From a virus: a stretch of DNA of 39,724 bases. A model generated the notes under the pieces. It was given only the letters and a program-made list of their open reading frames with translations. It was not told the DNA's origin and searched no databases. The stretch is taken from the IMG/VR virus record IMGVR_UViG_3300024262_000093, positions 1 through 39,724 of that record; one strand, given 5' to 3'. How positions within the stretch are numbered: position 1 is the stretch's first letter; the number at the start of each line of letters is the position of its first letter. Made by a program: the position numbers and the translations under genes. Shown here one piece after another: positions 5,771 to 13,656 of the stretch.

Positions 5771-6289
5771 ATGGCTACTCGCAAAAAAACCAAGAACAGA
5801 AAAACTACGCCCAGCACGGAGGCACTCGCCGCCTTACCCGTCATGCATCATCCTCACGGCTCACCGGCTATTATCCCAATTGATTTCTTGGCCCTGGAAG
5901 AGCTGTGCGGACTGCAGTGCACCGAAGAGGAGATCGCAGAGTATTTCCATTGTTCGATTGATACCCTGGGCAGGCGCATACAGGAAGAGTATAGTATCTC
6001 GTTTGCCGACTACTACGATCAGAAAAAAGGTGAGGGCAAGGTATCCCTTCGTAGATTACTCCGCCGGCACAGCGAGAAGAACTTTGTCCCTGCCATATTC
6101 GAGGCTAAAAACCACCTGGGCATGGCTGACAAGCAAGAGGTAGTAACCAAGACGTTTAATTATGACGTGGCTAAGCTATACAGTACCTTCATTGAGGCCC
6201 AACGGCAGCTGCAAAAGGGGCCAGCAGAGCTGACACCTGGTAACGAGAGCAACGAGAGCGAGGGATTCAAGGAGATAAAGGAGGGATAA
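5771..6289 (+). CDS. terS: Terminase small subunit
   Basis: A 172-residue DNA-packaging protein that recognises phage DNA and loads the large terminase. After a basic N-terminus, residues about 37-80 carry the helix-turn-helix typical of small terminases (LALEELCGLQCTEEEIAEYF, CSIDTLGRRIQEEY). This is followed by the KGKVSLRRLL-like segment (here EGKVSLRRLLRRH) and AKNHLGMADK, which recur in this family. The C-terminus is acidic and low in complexity. It is the first gene after the rightward promoter and lies two genes upstream of terL. GTAGGT before the ATG is a weak ribosome site. Confidence 0.85.
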   Translation: MATRKKTKNRKTTPSTEALAALPVMHHPHGSPAIIPIDFLALEELCGLQCTEEEIAEYFHCSIDTLGRRIQEEYSISFADYYDQKKGEGKVSLRRLLRRHSEKNFVPAIFEAKNHLGMADKQEVVTKTFNYDVAKLYSTFIEAQRQLQKGPAELTPGNESNESEGFKEIKEG

Positions 6290-6558
6290 TGAACAAGAAT
6301 AGTTTGATTACATTAAATGAGTTCTTATGCGAGTGTGGAGAGTACAAGGTCGTTGGGATGGTGTTGGCGTCTAACGGCACCCTAACCTGCCCTGTATGCG
6401 GAAGGATATACTCATTCAGATGCGTGGGGATGGATGAGCCTAAGGGGTATAACATCACTGGCTTGGTTGATGAGTGGAGTGGTACTGATGCCCAAACTGC
6501 CCCAACAGAGACAGAGATAGAGGGCGGGCAGTGTGGCGGGGGTGTATGTGAGCTATAG
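6289..6558 (+). CDS. Small zinc-ribbon protein, 89 aa
   Basis: A short protein with a zinc ribbon: CECG near residue 14 and CPVCG near residue 34 (ECGEYKVVGMVLASNGTLTC lies between them). An acidic tail and a terminal Cys cluster follow. It starts at a TAATG overlap with the terS stop, so it is coupled to terS. Its role is unknown; it may contact DNA or the packaging proteins. Confidence 0.75.
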   Translation: MNKNSLITLNEFLCECGEYKVVGMVLASNGTLTCPVCGRIYSFRCVGMDEPKGYNITGLVDEWSGTDAQTAPTETEIEGGQCGGGVCEL

Positions 6559-6794
6559 GATGCTTGCCATTGGGCAAACCCAAAGTGCGCCCCCCTTTGT
6601 GATTTATATAATTAACCCCCGAGAAAATGCGCAAGCATTCCAGCGATTTGCTTGCTAAAAAAAATAACAAAAAAACTAATAAAAGGGGATAAGCGAGAGT
6701 GGGGAATAGAAGGCATGGAATTAGAGACTAATGTGGGAGAGAGGGTGCGGGTGACATATAGTATATTGTCAAGTGCAGGTTTACGAACAAAAGA

Positions 6795-6869
6795 GGGCAC
6801 ATTTTGGTACCCTTTTTTAAGAGGTAGGGTACATTTTGGTACCCTTGCAAAACTGCAAAACGGCAAGGG
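6795..6869 (+). promoter_or_regulatory. Tandem GGTACC hairpins and overlapping stem before the RepL-like gene
   Basis: In the 348-base gap between genes (6559-6905), two near-identical 18-base hairpins occur 32 bp apart: GGGCAC-ATTTTG-GTACCC (6795-6812, one mismatch, followed by six T) and GGGTAC-ATTTTG-GTACCC (6827-6844, perfect). A third stem, CCCTTGC (6842-6848) with GCAAGGG (6863-6869), overlaps the second hairpin, so the two exclude each other. This may be a terminator-attenuator or an operator pair. The rest of the gap is A-rich and holds no gene I can support. Confidence 0.55.
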
Positions 6870-6905
6870 TGATAGCAGATAAGGGATATAACAGGAGGCT
6901 ATAAG

Positions 6906-7478
6906 ATGCAAATAACCAAACAAATGAATGATGATAATGGGAAGTTTATAGGGGACAGGGTGACGACGTTCCCTGACCCGATGACTGAGGAGGGATATCA
7001 CTTCCCGTCTCATAAGATGGGTGCTAGAATGTTTATGGATGTAAGGATGCCTGTGGAGATGACGAAGGCGGACAAGGGGCGGATGCAGGACTTGGCCAGA
7101 TATAATATGATTGCTAGTGCGAATATGTTGGGATACAGGCAGGGACGGCACATTGAGGCTTATACAGCTAAGGAGATAGGCAACCTGGCAGAGTTATCCA
7201 AAGGTGGGGGGAAACGGTTTGTGGCTAAAATGTTAAGGCTAAGGATAATGCAGAAGGTTAAGGTTAATACAGGGGTGCAGTTTTATGTTAATCCTGCCTA
7301 TTATATGGCCAACGGGCATAGGCTGTCGTTAAACTTGTTCTTGCTTTTTAAGGAGGAGTTGATGCCGATACTCCCCGACTGGGCGGCAGATGAGTTTCTG
7401 TCGATGGCGCAGTGCAAGGACTGGCGAGGAGGACTTTCTCAGTTGACCAATGAAGGTGATTATGCTGGGTTAAAGTAG
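6906..7478 (+). CDS. RepL-like winged-helix DNA-binding protein
   Basis: A 190-residue protein with the layout of the Firmicute plasmid RepL family. A winged helix covers residues about 60-130 (ARYNMIASANMLGYR, then AYTAKEIGNLAEL and KRFVAKMLRLRIMQKV), followed by the family's characteristic FYVNPAYYMANGHRLS segment. RepL proteins initiate plasmid replication, but phage relatives may be transcription regulators. A position between terS and terL is unusual. The hairpin pair upstream may be its binding site. The ribosome site is AGGAGG. Confidence 0.7.
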   Translation: MQITKQMNDDNGKFIGDRVTTFPDPMTEEGYHFPSHKMGARMFMDVRMPVEMTKADKGRMQDLARYNMIASANMLGYRQGRHIEAYTAKEIGNLAELSKGGGKRFVAKMLRLRIMQKVKVNTGVQFYVNPAYYMANGHRLSLNLFLLFKEELMPILPDWAADEFLSMAQCKDWRGGLSQLTNEGDYAGLK

Positions 7479-7479
7479 T

Positions 7480-8937
7480 ATGAATGAGGAAGAATGCTTA
7501 GCTGAGCTGTTCAAGTTAAAGGGAAATCCCTTAAAGTTCTTGGACTATGTTTATATAACAGATGCCGAGAAGGGGTTGGTCAAGTTAATCCAGTGGCCGC
7601 ACATCTGCGAAACGATAAAGATGTTTCATGAGGAGAAGTTTTCTCTTATAGTGAAGTCGCGGCAGATAGGGATTAGCTGGACAAGCGCGGTGTATGCGTT
7701 ATACACAGCGTTGATGAATGAGTATGCAAAGATATATTTAATGTCCCGTAGGGAGGAGGATGCGATAGAGTTGCTGGACAAATGCAGGAAGATTCATTCA
7801 AACCTGCCTGAGTGGTTAAGGCTTCCGTTGGTTGGCGGCGGTTCAACGAAGATGCTGGAGTTTGAATCAACGGGGTCTAAGATAATAGAATTGCCTGCAA
7901 CAGAGAGCGCGGGAAGGTCAGCGGATGCTTCATTGATAATCTGTGATGAATGGGACTATCACCCGTTCGCAGAGCAGAACTTCAGTGCTACCAAGCCTGC
8001 CATTGACATGGGGAGCAGGAAGTTTATTGCTGTTACGACAATAGATGCGTTTGAGCCTGACACTTTCTGTAAGAGGACAATCAATAGAACACTGGAGGGG
8101 AAAGGGAGCTTCAAATTGAAGTTTCTTGGGTGGAATGTCCGTCCTGATCGAGATGAGGCATGGTACGCCAAGATATCAACCGAAATGTCAGACTACATGA
8201 GGTATAAGGAGTACCCGAGATCATTAGAAGAGGCGATGTCTCCGCTGTCGTCTATTTCGCCTTTTGATAAGGAGGCTTTAGCCAGGTTATTACGAAATGC
8301 CGGTGAACCTATGGAGACCAGGCGTGGGTATGTGCATATTATTCACCCTCCGAGAGTTGGTGTGCATTATGTGGGTGGTGGAGATGTAGCTGAAGGGGTA
8401 GGGCTGGACTCCTCAGCGTTTGTTATTCTGGGGACAGATGGGGTAAGTTCTGAGGTTTGTGCGGTGATACATTCTAATTCCATACGGACGGATATGTTTG
8501 CGTGGGAGATTAACGAACTGTGTAAAGAGTATCGCGACCCTGTGGTGGGGATTGAGAATAATTCTATCGGGGTTGCGACATTAAATACGTTACAGGACTT
8601 GGGCTACCGCAATTTGTATTTTAGTGATAAAATTAAAGCAAAGCCTGGCTGGACTAATACCGAGTTCACCAGAGGTGTAGCGATAAATGAATTAAGTGTA
8701 GCGATTAAAGATGCCAGTGTTATTACTAAGTTTAAGCCACAAGTATTAGAAATGATGCAGATGCACTACAACGAGAAACGAAACAATCGCCCTGAAGCAG
8801 GCCCGGGGGCGCATGATGATTTGGTTATGAGCTTGGCGATTGGATACCAGATGATGAGAAATTCTCCTAAAATGATACCGTTCAAGAAAATGACGCTTGT
8901 ACGTCAAGAGATACCAAGGACCTTTGTGAGGACATAA
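7480..8937 (+). CDS. terL: Terminase large subunit
   Basis: The 485-residue packaging motor, with N-terminal ATPase and C-terminal RNase H-like nuclease. The Walker A is the terminase variant VKSRQIGIS (residues 58-66), Walker B is LIICDE (152-157), and a coupling-type TT segment (FIAVTTIDAF) follows. The nuclease part shows acidic residues in GGDVAEG, VGIENN and HDDLVMSLAIGYQM, the three places expected for metal-binding Asp/Glu. Length is normal. It follows the RepL-like gene by one base and is followed at once by the portal gene. Confidence 0.95.
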   Translation: MNEEECLAELFKLKGNPLKFLDYVYITDAEKGLVKLIQWPHICETIKMFHEEKFSLIVKSRQIGISWTSAVYALYTALMNEYAKIYLMSRREEDAIELLDKCRKIHSNLPEWLRLPLVGGGSTKMLEFESTGSKIIELPATESAGRSADASLIICDEWDYHPFAEQNFSATKPAIDMGSRKFIAVTTIDAFEPDTFCKRTINRTLEGKGSFKLKFLGWNVRPDRDEAWYAKISTEMSDYMRYKEYPRSLEEAMSPLSSISPFDKEALARLLRNAGEPMETRRGYVHIIHPPRVGVHYVGGGDVAEGVGLDSSAFVILGTDGVSSEVCAVIHSNSIRTDMFAWEINELCKEYRDPVVGIENNSIGVATLNTLQDLGYRNLYFSDKIKAKPGWTNTEFTRGVAINELSVAIKDASVITKFKPQVLEMMQMHYNEKRNNRPEAGPGAHDDLVMSLAIGYQMMRNSPKMIPFKKMTLVRQEIPRTFVRT

Positions 8938-10653
8938 ATGCTGAAAAACATTGAAGAGGTTACGGAAAAGGCTAAAGATTACGAGGATTTCTATCATGAG
9001 TTGCATGAACAACAGAAGGACATTGACGAATATTATGAACTGACTTTTCCCGCAGGTGTGCCTAAAGGATATTCACAGATTACACCTCCGACGGCAAGGG
9101 AATGGGTAGATGCAGGGGTTAGAACATTCATGATGGATAATCCGAAGGTATGGATGCGCGCCAGAGGGGTAAGTGACGAAGACAGGAAGAAAGACGCTGA
9201 CTGTGAAAGTTTATTGAACTTTTGGCTGTCAAGGGAGATTATCGCTATTAAGCGAAACGCCAGGAAGTTGCTAATCAGGGGGGAGTCGTATATCAAGCTA
9301 TGGCCTGATGATACTTTTTATGGCGAGGATTTAAGCGACGAGGAAAAAGAGAAGAGGCTGTTTATCTTTCCTGTCATTTTGTCAACTCCAGACCCCATCA
9401 ACGTATTCCCCTCTCCTGCGCATAACGGGCTTGTCCCCGTAGATGTTGTCGAGCAGTATAAAATAACCGTTTCCGAGGCGAAGAATATTTGCCGTAGGAA
9501 TGGTTGGAAATGGGAGACAAACAAGAAAGATACTGCTTTAGTGAAATGGATTGCATATTCTGATGAGAGCGTCAGGTGTTTCTTGATTGATGGAGAGCCT
9601 ATTTTACCGCAAGAAGTGCAGGATAACTGGTTGAAGTTCTGCCCTTATGTGCATATAGATGCTGGATTTGGGCAGACATCTTATGAAGGAAAACCAGAGT
9701 ATTTATACAGGTCAATTATTTATCCCAGAAAGGACTTCTTAAAGGCTGAGACAAGGATATTCTCGCAGAATGATGCAGTGTGTTCAAGGTATGCATGGAC
9801 AAGAATGGTGATAGACGGAGAGCAAGAGGATGTAGATAAACTATATGGGGACACTGTAATAAATATGAACCCCGATCTTCCAATCAGGACAAGTGACAAG
9901 GTAAAGGTTACTTTCTTGGAGGGGGAGCAGCCTCCTCCCGGGATGTTCCAGCATTTGAGTGTAGTTTCAGCAAAGGCACAGAGTCCAGTGGTGCTAAGCG
10001 GAAACAATCCTACAGGGGTGTATTCAGGAGAGCACGCAGAGGTATTGACAGCAGAAGGGAAATCTAATTATAAAGATGCCTTCAAGAATATGGAGGAAGG
10101 GTTGGCGATTGCTTCCGGCATGGTGTTAAAGATAATAGATAAGGTGCTGGAGTATCCTGTTCAGGTAAAGGACTTTTCTTCATTTGACTCTCGTGGATAT
10201 AGAGAGGTTGGCCCAAAGTCCATTGATGGACATTATGATTGTGAGGTCAAGTTGCTGGCTGAAGCTCCTGAAGCGACCATGATGAAGAAAACACTTGGTG
10301 ATAATGAACAGAAGTCTCACATCATATCTCATTTGACTAATTTGATAAAATACCATGACATGAGTATGGACGAGGCAATGGAGGAGATAGGGCAAGTGTT
10401 TGCAGAGCTGGCGGTAGATCGTGATCCTCAGATAATGGATGCTTTGGGGAGAGTAGCCATTGAGAGATTTGGGATAGAAGAGGCAAAGGCAGCGATTGCA
10501 ACGGAAGGCAGGGAAACTGCCAATATACCGCCTACTCGGACAGGGGCGCAAATGCCTGAAGGGTCGGATATGATGCCACAGAGGGTCTCTTCAGAGGGAA
10601 TGGAGCAGATACCCTCCCCGACAGAAACAAATATCAGCAATGGAGCAGTATAG
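8938..10653 (+). CDS. Portal protein
   Basis: A 571-residue protein that would form the dodecameric DNA gate of the capsid. The call rests on size, position directly after terL, and content. The N-terminus is helical (YEDFYHELHEQQKDIDEYY), then come an alpha/beta core with IYPRKDFLKAETR and a long helical part near EGKSNYKDAFKNMEEGL, as in the stem and wing of portals. The C-terminal 40 residues are low-complexity and polar. The ATG directly follows the terL stop. Confidence 0.85.
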   Translation: MLKNIEEVTEKAKDYEDFYHELHEQQKDIDEYYELTFPAGVPKGYSQITPPTAREWVDAGVRTFMMDNPKVWMRARGVSDEDRKKDADCESLLNFWLSREIIAIKRNARKLLIRGESYIKLWPDDTFYGEDLSDEEKEKRLFIFPVILSTPDPINVFPSPAHNGLVPVDVVEQYKITVSEAKNICRRNGWKWETNKKDTALVKWIAYSDESVRCFLIDGEPILPQEVQDNWLKFCPYVHIDAGFGQTSYEGKPEYLYRSIIYPRKDFLKAETRIFSQNDAVCSRYAWTRMVIDGEQEDVDKLYGDTVINMNPDLPIRTSDKVKVTFLEGEQPPPGMFQHLSVVSAKAQSPVVLSGNNPTGVYSGEHAEVLTAEGKSNYKDAFKNMEEGLAIASGMVLKIIDKVLEYPVQVKDFSSFDSRGYREVGPKSIDGHYDCEVKLLAEAPEATMMKKTLGDNEQKSHIISHLTNLIKYHDMSMDEAMEEIGQVFAELAVDRDPQIMDALGRVAIERFGIEEAKAAIATEGRETANIPPTRTGAQMPEGSDMMPQRVSSEGMEQIPSPTETNISNGAV

Positions 10654-10654
10654 G

Positions 10655-10885
10655 ATGAAAGACAATCTCTTAACTAAATCCTCTGAGGGAGTGCTTAAGA
10701 TTATTAAATCTGCGGATAAGCAGATGAAGGGCATGGCAGGGGATATGCCGTTTAACTATCGCAAGGCTACACCTGAGGAGATGAAGGCAAGGAGGGCGAG
10801 CTTAACCCCTGAAAGACTGCAAGCTTTGGTGTTAAAGTATGGGCATAAAGAGGTCAACGAATTCCTGAAGAATACGGAGGGATAA
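10655..10885 (+). CDS. Small basic protein after portal, 76 aa
   Basis: A basic helical protein (KSSEGVLKIIKSADKQMKG, then TPEEMKARRASLTPERLQAL) of unknown function, possibly a minor virion or assembly protein. The start MKDNLL is chosen because GGAG lies nine bases upstream. An ATG five codons earlier, inside the portal gene, has no ribosome site. Confidence 0.65.
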   Translation: MKDNLLTKSSEGVLKIIKSADKQMKGMAGDMPFNYRKATPEEMKARRASLTPERLQALVLKYGHKEVNEFLKNTEG

Positions 10886-10886
10886 A

Positions 10887-11921
10887 ATGGCAGAAGGTAA
10901 AGAAAGTGTAACGACAACCCGTAGTAGGTCGGAATGGCAACAGAAATATGGAGGGTTACCTAAAGAACAGCAACCTGCATGGACTGGCTTTAATCCACAG
11001 ATTTCTCCATTACTAGAAAGGGTGCAGGGTTTGGATGAGGTGTTGAAAGCATCATTAGACGCAAAGGCTAAAATCCATGCAGAGATAGAGAGACTAACCG
11101 AACTTCAGAAAAGTTTAGGGACTGATGATTTTATTGGGAAGTGGATATTTGGCAATAAGATAGGGGAACTCAATCAGCAACTTGCACAGATGGATGCCAC
11201 TTCTGCAATCGGGAAGCAGGAAATGCTAATGAACCAGGCAAAAGCTATTGAGTCAGGGGCATGGGAAAACCTGCCTGTTAATGAAGAATGGGGGCAGATT
11301 GCAGGAGTTACACCTAGAATTAACTCTCCTTCTCATGCCATGTATCCAACAGTTCCAACAATTGGGCCGTATCAAGAACCTGCTTCATGGCGATCGTTTC
11401 CTCAATATGGGGGGGGGGTTATAAGCCATGGGCCTGCAACAGGGTCTATTGATAAAAGACCATCAGTTGTTGGCGGTTATCCATCATTCAATGAGATGAG
11501 TACGAATTTTGCTGCAAGACAAGCAGAAGATGCTTTTTGGACTAGGGTGTTGGGAGAACAGGGGGCATCAGGAGCATCCCAAGCGTCTAAGCTCCCTATG
11601 CCTTCATGGTTAACATCTGTCCTAGAGCCTTCTATGATAGCAGGGAAGGAAGCGAAGTCTAAGATGGAGAAAGGGACAGAGACAGGGGCTGCCTTTACTC
11701 CACGGCCTTTGGGGGCACAGGCTGAACTGACTCCTGCGCAGTTGCAGCAACTGGCATTATATGGTGGTTGGGGACAAAGTGGGGCTACGCTAAACCCTGA
11801 TGAGTACATTGCAAATTTGTCTAACGTGCAACCGTGGTTTGAACAGTATCAGACATTGAGTAAGAAGTTAGCTCCAAAATCTACTAAATTAGCAGCTCCA
11901 ACATGGAGCAAGAGGAATTAA
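10887..11921 (+). CDS. Putative virion protein, 344 aa
   Basis: Residues about 45-140 form a helical or coiled-coil part (LDEVLKASLDAKAKIHAEI, IGELNQQLAQMDATSAIGK). A long Pro/Gly/Ser-rich, probably unstructured stretch and a short helical end follow. It has no catalytic motif. Its position between portal and ejection-type genes suggests a minor capsid or ejected protein. A run of nine G at 11410-11418 inside the gene is a place where assembly errors are likely, although the frame stays open. Confidence 0.65.
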   Translation: MAEGKESVTTTRSRSEWQQKYGGLPKEQQPAWTGFNPQISPLLERVQGLDEVLKASLDAKAKIHAEIERLTELQKSLGTDDFIGKWIFGNKIGELNQQLAQMDATSAIGKQEMLMNQAKAIESGAWENLPVNEEWGQIAGVTPRINSPSHAMYPTVPTIGPYQEPASWRSFPQYGGGVISHGPATGSIDKRPSVVGGYPSFNEMSTNFAARQAEDAFWTRVLGEQGASGASQASKLPMPSWLTSVLEPSMIAGKEAKSKMEKGTETGAAFTPRPLGAQAELTPAQLQQLALYGGWGQSGATLNPDEYIANLSNVQPWFEQYQTLSKKLAPKSTKLAAPTWSKRN

Positions 11922-11922
11922 A

Positions 11923-12117
11923 ATGGACTTTGGAGATATCTTAATAAAATGCACTCGACCTGTAGTAACCATCATCTGCATGGGAACTTTAGCACAAGTA
12001 ATAACACAGCAGATAGAAATGCCAGCATGGGCGATTAGCCTATTGAGTGGCGTTGTTTTGTGGTGGTTTACTACCAGAACAATAGAGAAGGTGAAGGATG
12101 CTAAGAAAACCGACTAG
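11923..12117 (+). CDS. Small membrane protein, 64 aa (holin-like?)
   Basis: It has two likely membrane segments (VVTIICMGTLAQVI and PAWAISLLSGVVLWWF) and a charged C-terminus (KVKDAKKTD). Size and topology fit class II holins, but the gene lies among virion genes, so a virion membrane-interacting protein is also possible. It overlaps the next membrane protein gene by 20 bases, so the two probably work as a pair. Confidence 0.6.
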   Translation: MDFGDILIKCTRPVVTIICMGTLAQVITQQIEMPAWAISLLSGVVLWWFTTRTIEKVKDAKKTD

Positions 12118-12334
12118 TTTTTTCCATTACCTCGGTGGGTTGATAATCGCCTGCCTGTTTTGGCAAGGGGATATCCTCTATGCTGTCTCATTGCTTGTTT
12201 CCTTTGGAGTTTTTGAGTTCTGGCAAGAGCACAAAATAAAGGATACTGGCGCGCTGGACTTCCTTGACTTATTGCAGGCATTGTTTGTGGGAGGTGGTAT
12301 TTTGGTGATACTTAGGTTGTGCAATATTTTATAA
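12098..12334 (+). CDS. Small membrane protein, 78 aa
   Basis: It has two or three hydrophobic segments (YLGGLIIACLFW, ILYAVSLLVSFGVFEF and LLQALFVGGGILVILRL), separated by a polar FWQEHKIKD loop. A membrane protein of this type is seen in other phages without a defined role. It overlaps the preceding membrane protein gene. It could be a holin partner. Confidence 0.6.
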   Translation: MLRKPTSFFHYLGGLIIACLFWQGDILYAVSLLVSFGVFEFWQEHKIKDTGALDFLDLLQALFVGGGILVILRLCNIL

Positions 12335-12350
12335 AAAGAAGGAGAGAATT

Positions 12351-12764
12351 ATGCCGACAACTAGAATGAAAGGGCGGATGATAACCAAAGTAGTAGGAGA
12401 GCACAGAATAGGTATTTGTGAAAAGTGTGGGGTTAAAACGGTGAAGGAATTTTATATGGATGGGGAAAGAAGGCGAGTAAGGATGGTGTGCCCGAATTGC
12501 GGAGAGTTGGGGAAACTTATTGCTAGAACCACTGCTGTGCAAGCTCCACAACCTCTTCGATGTTTCCGCTTTAAGTGCGTGGCTAAATTTATTAAGGACA
12601 GCTTATTCTGTGCGCTTTTGTCGGATTACCATAAGAGAAGGATAGCCTATGCTGAAAAGAATAGGCACAAAGTGATACCTGAGAAATACAGGACTGGTGA
12701 GCCGTCGCCTAAAACTATATGGCAACTTCTAGTTGCTACCCATAAATTGATTTATACTTCGTAA
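12351..12764 (+). CDS. Zinc-ribbon protein, 137 aa
   Basis: The N-terminal half holds a zinc ribbon (CEKCG near residue 24, CPNCGELGKL near 48). The C-terminal half is basic and helical (AKFIKDSLFCALLSDYHKRR). Function is unknown; the fold suggests nucleic-acid or protein binding. It has a GAAGGAGAG ribosome site. It lies between the membrane protein pair and structural genes and so is expressed late. Confidence 0.65.
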   Translation: MPTTRMKGRMITKVVGEHRIGICEKCGVKTVKEFYMDGERRRVRMVCPNCGELGKLIARTTAVQAPQPLRCFRFKCVAKFIKDSLFCALLSDYHKRRIAYAEKNRHKVIPEKYRTGEPSPKTIWQLLVATHKLIYTS

Positions 12765-12786
12765 AAACGATAGGAGGAAATAAAAA

Positions 12787-13203
12787 ATGGCACAAACTCA
12801 GACTTGGACAAACACGGGGATTGCAGAATTAATCTTACTATTGAGGGAGGAAGCGGCAACAGGCATGGAGAGCATCGTAGCTCTTAATATGGCTACACCA
12901 TGCACGGCAGCGGTGGCTTCAACTTTTGCAGACCCAGCAGACACGGCAACCCATCACACGGATTCAGGGCTTGCTATACAGGCAATTGACACTGTGGGGG
13001 GAGACACTACTAACACTGCGGGGGATACTATCACCTTTGACCACGTATTCACGGCTACAGCCTCAAAGAACGTGGCGGGCATTCATGTTTGCAATAATGA
13101 CGATGATGTAGCCTTTGTAGAGTGTTGCTTTAACTCTGTGTTAGCAATGGAGAATACGGACACCTTGACCATTGACGGCCAGAGTACGATTGACCAGGCA
13201 TAG
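12787..13203 (+). CDS. Beta-rich structural protein, 138 aa
   Basis: It opens MAQTQTWTNTGIAELILLL and is then Thr/Ala/Asp-rich with alternating strands (DTITFDHVFTATASKNVAGI). This pattern, a helix followed by a small beta domain, is familiar from phage minor structural or decoration proteins. The ribosome site is AGGAGG. No catalytic motif is seen. Confidence 0.65.
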   Translation: MAQTQTWTNTGIAELILLLREEAATGMESIVALNMATPCTAAVASTFADPADTATHHTDSGLAIQAIDTVGGDTTNTAGDTITFDHVFTATASKNVAGIHVCNNDDDVAFVECCFNSVLAMENTDTLTIDGQSTIDQA

Positions 13204-13212
13204 GGGATATAT

Positions 13213-13656
13213 ATGCTAGCCAGGATAAATCCTTCGGGCACTCATATCCATAAGGGGAAGCTAAAGGTGCGGGTCGATATCTACCCTGACGCCACCAGCA
13301 AGACCTTTGCTATGCACCATGTTGACAAATATGACCGTGAGCCTACTGAAGAGGAGCGGGCAGACAAGAATTTGCCGGCTAAAATCGGCACTCACAAAGA
13401 GGACAATCCTTGCCTGTGCCACTTTATCGTGATTGACGAGGACATGACCAGGACTCAGTTAAGTAACCTGGTGATGGTTACATTTAACAAGACCGCTGTT
13501 GATGAACTAGACGATGCTCTAAGCAAAAACGACAGGAGCAAAGTGTCTCAGGTCATGCGGCCCAAGAAAGGCATCGCCGGACTCGTCAAGCAGGGGAACA
13601 TCGAAGATGTGAACGCCAGGTTCAAAGATTTGGAGGTTACTGTTGGCGTTAATTGA
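13213..13656 (+). CDS. Conserved late protein, 147 aa, unknown
   Basis: A charged alpha/beta protein (KLKVRVDIYPDATSKTF, then CLCHFIVIDEDMTRTQL). No family is recognised. It lies between two structural genes and overlaps the next by 14 bases, so it may be a structural or assembly protein. The start ATG lies nine bases after the preceding stop, with GGGGAT as a weak ribosome site. Confidence 0.65.
   Translation: MLARINPSGTHIHKGKLKVRVDIYPDATSKTFAMHHVDKYDREPTEEERADKNLPAKIGTHKEDNPCLCHFIVIDEDMTRTQLSNLVMVTFNKTAVDELDDALSKNDRSKVSQVMRPKKGIAGLVKQGNIEDVNARFKDLEVTVGVN

Noticed and set aside
6652-6882. Plus-strand ORF of 76 codons between the zinc-ribbon and RepL-like genes
   Set aside because: TTG start without a ribosome site. 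It runs through the GGTACC hairpins, whose two copies fall in different frames, so the region looks regulatory.
6612-7151. Long minus-strand ORF of 179 codons opposite the RepL-like gene
   Set aside because: It is antisense to a well supported gene, low in complexity and His/Pro/Ser-rich, and has no ribosome site.
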